NCBI RefSeq assembly: GCF_002835995.1
Contig: NZ_PJBZ01000037.1
Coordinates: forward strand, 26,781 to 90,780
Direction of reading: 5' to 3'
Length of the DNA stretch: 64,000 nucleotides
Source of the DNA: Psychromonas sp. Urea-02u-13
GTDB taxonomy: Bacteria > Pseudomonadota > Gammaproteobacteria > Enterobacterales > Psychromonadaceae
Part shown: piece after piece, positions 8,849 through 16,492 of the stretch
Layout of the letters: each line of letters begins with the position of its first letter
Position numbering within the stretch: the stretch's first letter is position 1
Translations under genes and position numbers: made by a program
The notes under the pieces: generated by a model
The model's input: the letters and a program-made list of their open reading frames with translations, nothing else
What the model was told of the DNA's origin: nothing
The model's database searches: none

Positions 8849-10972
8849 TTAAATCTCAGCCATTTTTTTATCAAATGGGTTGTCAATATGACCTTTTAGA
8901 AGCCTCAATTGTACCTCATCAAGCACGGTATATTTACCCTCTTGTGCAGATAATACTTTTAGTTGCACAAGTTTATTAATGGTTGATGTTGCCAGGTCAC
9001 TGTCCATTTTATGGTTATTTAAAAAGTATTTTTGTTGTAAAAATGGGTAATGTTCGGCGCTCAAGCGAGTAATATTTTCATTCTTGAGTTCGTTATTTTC
9101 TGTGAGTAATAGACTAATCGTATGACAAACTAAGCTTGGTAAGACAAAAAGATGCACAATATTATTACGATAATAGTTCAGTACTAATGCTTGATTGTCT
9201 GAGCAACTCACGAGCTTATCAACAACTTGAAACTTATTCTGTTCAAGACCTTGTTGTAATACTTTCTCAGGCGTATTTTTTTCATAGGTCACTAAACTTT
9301 GTTCATCAGCTAACGCAAGCCACTGTTGATGCCAACTTAACTGCTGTAAAAAAAGCGTTTTATCGACCTGTTGTGTTGGATTAGCTAATAAAATAGCACC
9401 ACATAATGGTAATGCATTCACCGCTGTCGCTTCATTAATATTCACCATCACTTTTTGAGCAATCGTGGCCACTTGATCTTTAAGCTGTGCATCAGAAACA
9501 GAGCCATTGCGCCAATCAGGTAACGTTTGATCAAAATGCTGCTTTACATTGATAGGCTCGCCAAAATTCACAAAAGCACGTCCAAAATTACCCAGTTTTT
9601 TAACAATACCTAATACCTGCCAGATACTTTCAGACTCTTTCTTTTGACCTGCCTGCTCTTTAACGTAAGTATTTACTTCCATAATATGGTCGTAACCAAT
9701 ATAGATAGGCACGATAATCACATTACGCTCTGGTTGTTTGAGGTATGTTTTTAACGAAGTGGCTAATAATCCCGTTTTAGGTTGTAACAATAATCCCGAG
9801 CGACTTCTGCCTCCCTCGGTAAAAAATTCAATGGGATAACCCTGTTTAAATAACATCGCAAAATAGGCATTAAACACTTCGGCATAAAGCGGGCAATCTT
9901 TAAAAGTACGACGTAGAAAGAAAGCACCAGAACGCCTAAAAATAGGTCCTGCAGGAAAGAAGTTTAGATTTACCCCAGCGGCAACATGTGGCGGAACAAG
10001 GCCTTGTTCAAACAATAAATAAGAAAGTAATAGATAATCCATATGGCTACGATGACAAGGCATATAGATGATTTCGGCGCCACTTTGGCAGGCTTGTCGT
10101 ACGGCTTGCGCATGATGCACTTCAATACCGCGATAAATGTAGTTCCAAATGCCTTTTAAAAGAAAACGAAAAACACGTAAAAAAGTATAAGAAAAATCGG
10201 CACTTATTTCCTTGAGATAACCACGACATTGCATTTCAACTTCAGACTCTGAGAGTTGCCCACTTTGCGCGGTTTCTCTTATTATCTTTTGTAATGCAGG
10301 TTGGCTGAGCACCGACTCGATCATCTCTTTACGATTTGGCAGCTTAGGACCGATACTACTGCGTTTTTGAAAATCAAAATAACGCATCGCTACTTTTGCT
10401 AATTTATAAGCAAGTTGCTGTTGTTCATCGCGTTGGCTCAATTGTTTGATCGAAATTGGCTGGTTAAAACGCACCAGATGATCTTTGCCATGCTTTAATA
10501 CAATTAACGATTTATGAAATATGCCTACTCGTCCTTGCTCACGTAAGTCACACCATGATTTTTTACCTTCACGCCCGGGGTTTCTTCCCCAATAGAAGGT
10601 AACAGGGATCAATTGAATATCGAGATTTTCATGGGTTTTGTGTAGATCTAAAAGCTGTTGGTATTGCTCAAGGTAAGGCGCGTCTTGTAATTGCGGTGCT
10701 TTAGAGGCAAAGAATGACCAATTATGAATAAATATTAACGCGCTCACGCTTTGACCATGAACATTGATAGGCAGATAAGGATCCGGCAAGCCCGCTTGTT
10801 TACAGCTTGCCTGTAACCCAAGAAGATCACTTGCATTATTCTGCTCAACGACATAAATAATAGGCCGTTCACAGTCAATTTTTAGCTCATTAACGGCTTG
10901 AAGAGGTACGTGATTACTCGTCACCCAAATACGATTTATAAAACGAGAAAAAAGAGAACCTTTAGCTAGCAC
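8849..10972 (-). CDS. plsB: Glycerol-3-phosphate acyltransferase PlsB (short C-terminus)
   Basis: A 707-residue homologue of PlsB, the membrane enzyme that makes lysophosphatidic acid from glycerol-3-phosphate and acyl-ACP or acyl-CoA, the first step of phospholipid synthesis. The acyltransferase block is intact: HRSHMD (HX4D, residues 307-312), GAFFLRRTF, FTEGGRSRSG and IVPIYIGY. Compared with the E. coli enzyme as I recall it (about 807 residues), the N-terminus lines up but the protein ends about 100 residues early, after the segment equivalent to the E. coli YRNNIAHMLVLPSL region plus about 85 residues. Only 34 bp separate the stop from the rhodanese start, so the missing part is not hidden in another frame. 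It is divergent from dgkA, as in E. coli. Confidence 0.95.
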   Translation of the reverse strand: MLAKGSLFSRFINRIWVTSNHVPLQAVNELKIDCERPIIYVVEQNNASDLLGLQASCKQAGLPDPYLPINVHGQSVSALIFIHNWSFFASKAPQLQDAPYLEQYQQLLDLHKTHENLDIQLIPVTFYWGRNPGREGKKSWCDLREQGRVGIFHKSLIVLKHGKDHLVRFNQPISIKQLSQRDEQQQLAYKLAKVAMRYFDFQKRSSIGPKLPNRKEMIESVLSQPALQKIIRETAQSGQLSESEVEMQCRGYLKEISADFSYTFLRVFRFLLKGIWNYIYRGIEVHHAQAVRQACQSGAEIIYMPCHRSHMDYLLLSYLLFEQGLVPPHVAAGVNLNFFPAGPIFRRSGAFFLRRTFKDCPLYAEVFNAYFAMLFKQGYPIEFFTEGGRSRSGLLLQPKTGLLATSLKTYLKQPERNVIIVPIYIGYDHIMEVNTYVKEQAGQKKESESIWQVLGIVKKLGNFGRAFVNFGEPINVKQHFDQTLPDWRNGSVSDAQLKDQVATIAQKVMVNINEATAVNALPLCGAILLANPTQQVDKTLFLQQLSWHQQWLALADEQSLVTYEKNTPEKVLQQGLEQNKFQVVDKLVSCSDNQALVLNYYRNNIVHLFVLPSLVCHTISLLLTENNELKNENITRLSAEHYPFLQQKYFLNNHKMDSDLATSTINKLVQLKVLSAQEGKYTVLDEVQLRLLKGHIDNPFDKKMAEI

Positions 10973-11261
10973 GAAACAACCTTAAAAATGATAATCAAAG
11001 GCGCTATATTAGCACAAAAGTGATTTGCAAATATCAGCAGCACTAAAAAACCCGTCACAGCAGGATGGCAATATCAAAAAATGATAATTACAGCAAGTTT
11101 GTTGCATTTATCTCGCTAGGTATATGTGAGCATTAAAAGAAGAGGTGATTCAAACGTAAATCAGCAAGAATGAATAAACAATCAAAAGGATTAATTATTA
11201 CAAGTGATCTTAACTAGACCTTTTGTTAAAGTAAGCCTCTTAATCACTTGTAACAGGTCTC
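10973..11261. promoter_or_regulatory. plsB-dgkA divergent intergenic region
   Basis: A 289-bp AT-rich spacer between two divergently transcribed lipid genes. It must carry promoters in both directions. I see no strong sigma-70 pair, terminator hairpin, riboswitch or SOS box in it, and there is no lexA gene beside dgkA as there is in E. coli. Confidence 0.35.
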
Positions 11262-11627
11262 ATGATGATGCAAAAAAACACCGGCTTAAAACGTATTATT
11301 CTTGCGTTAGGATATTCCCTACAGGGGCTAAAAAGTGCATTTAAGCATGAAGCAGCTTTTCGCCAAGAGTTATTGCTAGCAGTTATCTTCATTCCCCTTG
11401 CTTGTTACCTTGATGTTTCCCAAATTGAGCGTATTTTGTTAATCACGCCACTTATTTTAGTCATCATCATTGAAATAATTAACTCTGCCATTGAAGCGGT
11501 CGTTGATAGAATTAGCACAGAAAAACATGAACTCGCAGGCAGAGCAAAAGATATGGGCTCAGCCGCTGTTTTAATCGCGCTACTATTAACTGCATATATT
11601 TGGATAGAAATCCTTTTTTTAGCATAA
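11262..11627 (+). CDS. dgkA: Diacylglycerol kinase DgkA
   Basis: A 121-residue inner-membrane kinase with three transmembrane helices, normal for the prokaryotic DgkA family. The catalytic signature EIINSAIEAVVDRISTEKHE, containing the conserved Glu, Asn, Asp and His residues, lies at about 69-88. It phosphorylates diacylglycerol to phosphatidate, recycling the diacylglycerol released during membrane-derived oligosaccharide or lipid A modification. Three ATG codons occur close together (11262, 11265, 11268); the first is taken, behind an AGGT site. dnaB follows 22 bp later on the same strand. Confidence 0.95.
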   Translation: MMMQKNTGLKRIILALGYSLQGLKSAFKHEAAFRQELLLAVIFIPLACYLDVSQIERILLITPLILVIIIEIINSAIEAVVDRISTEKHELAGRAKDMGSAAVLIALLLTAYIWIEILFLA

Positions 11628-11649
11628 CCCCAACCCGTTAGGATTAAAC

Positions 11650-13050
11650 ATGGCAGACAAAGGCCCATACTCTGCAAAGAGTAAAACTAAAACGATTTCC
11701 CCAATTAAGTCAGTGCCTCATTCATTTGAAGCAGAACAAGCGGTCATCGGTGGTTTATTACTTAATAATGATGCTTGGAATGATGTTGCAGAACGCGTTG
11801 TAGAGCGAGATTTTTATCATCGCGCACATCGTACGATTTTTGGCACTATTGAAAGCCTCAGTGGCGAAGATATTCCCGTCGATTTAGTGACACTTTCAGA
11901 GCAACTTGAAAATAATCAAGAGCTTGAAGGTGTTGGTGGTATCGCGTATTTAGCTGAGCTATTACAAAATACGCCTAGTGCAGCTAACATCAATAACTAC
12001 TCTGATATTGTTCGTGAGCGTGCCATTGTACGTGAGCTTATTGGTGTTGCTAATGAGATTGCTGAAGCCGGTTATGAAACAGAAGGTCGTGATAGCGCCG
12101 AGCTACTTGATTTTGCCGAGACTAAAGTATTCCAAATAGCAGAAGCACGAAGTAATAAAAGTGAAGGCCCACAACCACTTAAAGATATTTTAAAAGAGAC
12201 AGTGGCACGTATTGACGACCTTTGTAAAAATCCACGCGATGGTATTACAGGGTTATCATCGGGTTATAACGATCTTGACCAAATGACCACAGGTTTCCAA
12301 CCAGGCGATTTAATCATTGTTGCGGCACGTCCATCGATGGGTAAAACAACTTTTGCCATGAACTTGGCCGAGCATGCGGCTTTAAACTCTGACAAACCAA
12401 CCATTATCTTCTCGTTAGAGATGCCCGCGGATCAAATCATGAACCGTATGTTGGCGTCACTAGGTCGTATTGACCAAGGTAAAATCCGTACCGGTGCCTT
12501 GGACGAGAACGATTGGGCTTCTTTATCTTCAACCATGTCTATCCTGCTTAACCAAGGTAATATGTTTATTGATGATAGCTCAGGTCTAACACCGACAGAG
12601 TTACGTTCGCGCGCCCGCCGTATCGCACGTGACCATGGCGGGGTTAGTATGATCATGATCGATTACCTGCAATTAATGCGTGTTCCTTCATTAAGTGAAA
12701 ACAGAACATTAGAAATCTCAGAAATTTCACGATCTCTAAAAGCACTTGCAAAAGAATTACGTTGCCCTGTTATTGCCCTTTCTCAGCTTAACCGTGGTCT
12801 GGAACAACGTGCTGATAAACGCCCAATTAACTCCGATTTACGTGAGTCAGGTGCGATAGAGCAGGATGCCGATTTAATCATGTTTATTTACCGAGATGAG
12901 GTTTATAACGAAGATAGTAACGATAAAGGCATTGCTGAAATTATTATTGGTAAACAACGTAACGGTCCGATTGGTAAAATACGCTTAACTTTCCAAGGTC
13001 GTTATTCTCGTTTTGATGAATATACAGGCGCAGCTTACCAAGATGAATAA
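11650..13050 (+). CDS. dnaB: Replicative DNA helicase DnaB
   Basis: A 466-residue hexameric replicative helicase. The N-terminal DnaB domain (about 23-125) starts with the typical PHSFEAEQAVIGGLLL, followed by a linker and the RecA-like motor domain. That domain has Walker A ARPSMGKTT (about 226-234), Walker B MIMIDYLQLM, and the SQLNRGLEQRADKRP/SDLRESGAIEQDAD segment typical of the family. No intein interrupts it. It moves 5'-3' on the lagging strand and recruits primase. alr overlaps its last eight bases, matching the dnaB-alr order of many gammaproteobacteria. Confidence 0.98.
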   Translation: MADKGPYSAKSKTKTISPIKSVPHSFEAEQAVIGGLLLNNDAWNDVAERVVERDFYHRAHRTIFGTIESLSGEDIPVDLVTLSEQLENNQELEGVGGIAYLAELLQNTPSAANINNYSDIVRERAIVRELIGVANEIAEAGYETEGRDSAELLDFAETKVFQIAEARSNKSEGPQPLKDILKETVARIDDLCKNPRDGITGLSSGYNDLDQMTTGFQPGDLIIVAARPSMGKTTFAMNLAEHAALNSDKPTIIFSLEMPADQIMNRMLASLGRIDQGKIRTGALDENDWASLSSTMSILLNQGNMFIDDSSGLTPTELRSRARRIARDHGGVSMIMIDYLQLMRVPSLSENRTLEISEISRSLKALAKELRCPVIALSQLNRGLEQRADKRPINSDLRESGAIEQDADLIMFIYRDEVYNEDSNDKGIAEIIIGKQRNGPIGKIRLTFQGRYSRFDEYTGAAYQDE

Positions 13051-14128
13051 CACTAGCGTTACACGGGCAGTTATTAATTTAAGTGCTCTGCAACACAACC
13101 AGCAAGTATTGAAAGCATATGCTCCTAATAGCCAGTTTTTAGCGGTCGTTAAGGCAAATGCTTATGGTCATGGCATGGTTGAAATTGCACGCAACCTTTC
13201 GGGAATTTATGCCCTGGGTGTGGCACGTTTAAATGAAGCGTTAGTATTACGTCATGCAGGCATTACAACACCGATCGTTCTATTTGAAGGTTTTTTTCAT
13301 GCTGATGACCTGGAAACCTTAGTCACGCATAATCTACAAACTGTAATTCATTCAGAACAACAGCTTAATGCCATTATAGAGTGTAAATTGGATCGCCCGT
13401 TACAGGTATGGTTAAAACTCGATACTGGTATGCACCGTTTAGGCTTTCAGGCAGAAGAATTTGAGCAGGCTTATCATCGCCTAGCAAGCTCAGCTAATGT
13501 ATTACAGCCAATCAATCTAATAACGCATTTTAATTGTGCTGATGAATTAGATAATAATATTACAGCCACGCAAATTAATACTTTCAAATCGCACATTAAA
13601 TCAAACAGTGGTTTGAATTCATTAGCAAATTCAGCAGCCACACTCGCTTGGCCAGAAACACATGCCGATGTTATTCGTCCTGGTATTGCGTTATATGGCG
13701 TGTCCCCCTTTGCAAATAAATTGGCAGAAGACTTTAACTTACAACCGGTAATGACACTCAAATCACAATTGATTGCCGTACGTGCTCATCAAGCGGGTGA
13801 AAGTGTTGGTTACGGCGCAACATGGACAGCAAAAAGTGATACAACACTTGGCGTAGTCGCAGTGGGTTACGGAGATGGTTATCCACGTATGGCACCGGAA
13901 GGCACGCCTGTTTTAGTGAATGGTCGCCTTGTACCGATAGTCGGTCGTGTTTCGATGGATATGTTAACTGTCGATTTAGGCAACAACCCAACAGATAAAG
14001 TCGGTGATGACGTCACTTTGTGGGGTGAAGGTTTACCAGCAACAGATGTGGCTAATCATATTGGCACTATCGCTTATGAATTAGTGACTAAGCTTACCTC
14101 GCGTGTTGCTTTGCAATATGTGCCATAA
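13043..14128 (+). CDS. alr: Alanine racemase
   Basis: A 362-residue PLP enzyme that interconverts L- and D-alanine for peptidoglycan. The start at 13043 (MNNTSVTRAVINLSAL) overlaps the dnaB stop by ATGAATAA; an upstream in-frame ATG would extend it oddly by ten residues into dnaB. The PLP lysine is K37 in VVKANAYGHG, the second catalytic base is the tyrosine of VGYGATW (about 260), and the C-terminal beta-domain has VGRVSMDMLTVDLG. There is no clear separate ribosome site, so translational coupling to dnaB is likely. menC overlaps its 3' end. Confidence 0.96.
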   Translation: MNNTSVTRAVINLSALQHNQQVLKAYAPNSQFLAVVKANAYGHGMVEIARNLSGIYALGVARLNEALVLRHAGITTPIVLFEGFFHADDLETLVTHNLQTVIHSEQQLNAIIECKLDRPLQVWLKLDTGMHRLGFQAEEFEQAYHRLASSANVLQPINLITHFNCADELDNNITATQINTFKSHIKSNSGLNSLANSAATLAWPETHADVIRPGIALYGVSPFANKLAEDFNLQPVMTLKSQLIAVRAHQAGESVGYGATWTAKSDTTLGVVAVGYGDGYPRMAPEGTPVLVNGRLVPIVGRVSMDMLTVDLGNNPTDKVGDDVTLWGEGLPATDVANHIGTIAYELVTKLTSRVALQYVP

Positions 14129-15128
14129 ACAGCCCCTAGTTAACATTTCTCAGGCAAAATTATTTGCCTATAAAATCCCCTTTAAAAGAACAATGCAATT
14201 TCAAGCCTTTCAATTAGATCATCGCGAAGGGCTGATATTACAATTAATCGATAATGAGGGGGGTAAATACCTATCTGAAATTGCGCCACTGCCAGGTTTT
14301 AGTAAAGAAACGTTTACTGACGTTAAAACTGAAATGATTAATATGCTTGCAACAAAATGGTGTCAATTAGCAAAATATAATAGTCATTATAAAAGCATAC
14401 AGTTCGCCTTAGACAGCCTCTTTATAAACTGCGGTAAAAAGGTAAAAACACAGCAGGCTGAAGTGGATAATATCCCCCTTTTACAAGGTGATAAGATTTC
14501 CATCGAGGCGCAATATAAAAATCTAGGCCAGGTAAATCTTATAAAGTTGAAAGTAGCCAGAGAATGCGTTGACTCTGATATTGCTGTTTTTAACATGCTC
14601 TGCCAATTAAACCCTTTATTAAAAATTCGTTGTGATGCCAATCAAGCGTGGAGTAAACAGCAAGCAGCTTCCTTTTTTAGCGCGATTAATACACAACAAC
14701 TTGATTACATTGAAGAGCCAACCTGCAACCATCAAACTAACCTAGCCCTTGCTGAACAATATAATGTGTACTTAGGATTAGATGAAACGCTGCAAAACAG
14801 TGATTTTTGTTATCAACACCATCACAGCATCAAAGCCTTTATTATTAAACCCACCTTAATAGGTCATCTCAAAAAAATAGACCAATTAGTCTCTATTGCT
14901 CAAAAATATGGCCTAATGCTAAGTTTTAGTTCCTCTTTTGAATCTGTTATTGGTTTACAGGCATTAAAAAATTTAGCGAGCTACTATATAGCTCAGCCAA
15001 AGAGCCAAGCACTTGTTATCTCTTTAGGTATTGATACCTTAAAATATTTTGATAGTACGATGCTAATCGATGCTCAAAAAATGGAGCAGGACTGCCAACA
15101 ATTGGAGCTTTTATGGACCAGCCATTAA
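14118..15128 (+). CDS. menC: o-Succinylbenzoate synthase MenC
   Basis: A 336-residue enolase-superfamily enzyme that dehydrates SHCHC to o-succinylbenzoate in menaquinone synthesis. Superfamily residues are in place: the KxK acid/base motif (LIKLKV), metal ligands in RCDANQAW, YIEEPT and LGLDETL, and the second catalytic lysine in FIIKPTLIG. I chose the ATG at 14118, overlapping the alr stop by 11 bp; a GTG at 14103 is the alternative and would add five residues. No strong ribosome site is seen. menE overlaps its end by 16 bp, so alr-menC-menE are probably cotranslated. Confidence 0.9.
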   Translation: MCHKQPLVNISQAKLFAYKIPFKRTMQFQAFQLDHREGLILQLIDNEGGKYLSEIAPLPGFSKETFTDVKTEMINMLATKWCQLAKYNSHYKSIQFALDSLFINCGKKVKTQQAEVDNIPLLQGDKISIEAQYKNLGQVNLIKLKVARECVDSDIAVFNMLCQLNPLLKIRCDANQAWSKQQAASFFSAINTQQLDYIEEPTCNHQTNLALAEQYNVYLGLDETLQNSDFCYQHHHSIKAFIIKPTLIGHLKKIDQLVSIAQKYGLMLSFSSSFESVIGLQALKNLASYYIAQPKSQALVISLGIDTLKYFDSTMLIDAQKMEQDCQQLELLWTSH

Positions 15129-16492
15129 ACCTAGCGCCACTTCATTTTTGCCCTGTTGCCTGGCAAGCACAGCTAAACCCGCATCTCATCGCTATACAGC
15201 TTGATGATCAGCAGATTAGCTTTACTGAGTTACACCAACGCGTTGATGATCTAGGCCAACAGTTAGTTAAATTATCAATGAAGAAAGGTGATCGATTAGC
15301 CTGCATTGCCCCTAACCGTTTGTCTTTAATCTTATTGCAGTTCGCCTGTTTACGGCATGGTTTTATTTTCTGCCCTATTAATGAAAAATTTAACCAAGCA
15401 GAAATCCAACAGCGTTTAACCTTATTAAATACGGCCTTTATTTGGCAAGAAAATACAGCTAATAGCCTCGACTTAAATTTTAAAAAGACAATACAACAAA
15501 GTGCCACTGCGCACCCTATTCAACTTGATGCGAGCGCTGTGATTAGCATTATTTTCACTTCGGGTAGCAGTGGTTTCCCTAAAGCGGTGATGCACAATTT
15601 CAGTAACCATTATTACAGCGCATTAGGTTCACAATCCGTTATTCCTCTTAGCTGTGGCGATAACAACTTGCTCAGCCTGCCTTTATTTCATATCAGTGGT
15701 TATGCGACTGTGATGCGCACATTACTTGCAGGCGCAACCTTGCAATTATTAAATACAAAAATAAGTACAGAGCAATTATTGAAAGCGAAAATAACACACC
15801 TTTCACTAGTCAGTAGTCAATTAATCACGTTATTGGAAGATGTAAATTTCCACGCTAACTCACTGGTCATTAAACATTTGTTATTAGGCGGCAGTGCATT
15901 TCAAAGTGCGCTTTTAGAGCAGGTTAAAACACGCGGTTTTGCCTACCATCTGAGTTATGGATCTACTGAAATGGCCTCGCAGATTGCAACCTCTACCAAT
16001 GACGAAATATTAACGTTATTGCCATACCGTAAAATGAAAATAGTTGATAAAGAGATTTTATTAGCGGGTGAAACACGATTTGTAGGTTATTTTTCTAACC
16101 CAAAAATTGCAGAGAACAGTTACTTTTCAAGCTCTGATCTGGGTGAATTAAGTGGTAACGTAATAAAAATAAGCGGGCGTAAAGATCGTCAGTTTATCTC
16201 TGGAGGCGAAAATATTCAGCCCGAAGAAATAGAGAAAATACTATTAACCTTTTCAGGTTTATCACAGGCTTATGTTTTACCGATCAACGATTCCCTCTAT
16301 GGTCAACGCCCTATCGCATTTATTAAATGGGATAATGGCGATCAAGGCACACAACTGAAAGCGTTTATGGAAGATAAACTGATCGCGTTTAAACGCCCCC
16401 TGCATTACCTCACTTTTCCTGAGCAACAGGGTATGAAACCCAATAAAAAATTATTAACTGATATTGCGCTTAAGCTGCTGCTCGTAAACTAG
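15113..16492 (+). CDS. menE: o-Succinylbenzoate-CoA ligase MenE
   Basis: A 459-residue ANL-superfamily acyl-CoA synthetase. The adenylate P-loop is IIFTSGSSGFPKAVMH (about 144-159), followed by SYGSTEMASQ (about 280), the hinge ISGRKDRQFISGGENIQPEE (about 355-375) and the catalytic lysine near the C-terminus in KPNKK. It activates o-succinylbenzoate to its CoA ester using ATP, the step after MenC in menaquinone synthesis. The other men genes are not in this window. Its 3' end overlaps, tail to tail, the last 39 bp of the diguanylate cyclase gene on the other strand. Confidence 0.93.
   Translation: MDQPLNLAPLHFCPVAWQAQLNPHLIAIQLDDQQISFTELHQRVDDLGQQLVKLSMKKGDRLACIAPNRLSLILLQFACLRHGFIFCPINEKFNQAEIQQRLTLLNTAFIWQENTANSLDLNFKKTIQQSATAHPIQLDASAVISIIFTSGSSGFPKAVMHNFSNHYYSALGSQSVIPLSCGDNNLLSLPLFHISGYATVMRTLLAGATLQLLNTKISTEQLLKAKITHLSLVSSQLITLLEDVNFHANSLVIKHLLLGGSAFQSALLEQVKTRGFAYHLSYGSTEMASQIATSTNDEILTLLPYRKMKIVDKEILLAGETRFVGYFSNPKIAENSYFSSSDLGELSGNVIKISGRKDRQFISGGENIQPEEIEKILLTFSGLSQAYVLPINDSLYGQRPIAFIKWDNGDQGTQLKAFMEDKLIAFKRPLHYLTFPEQQGMKPNKKLLTDIALKLLLVN

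Noticed and set aside
8815..8886. 24-codon extension of the rhodanese gene into plsB
   Set aside because: The internal ATG at 8814 has a proper ribosome site and matches the usual domain start; the extension overlaps plsB.
11650..13050. Intein in DnaB
   Set aside because: Length and motif spacing are normal, with no insertion in the Walker A or other common intein sites.
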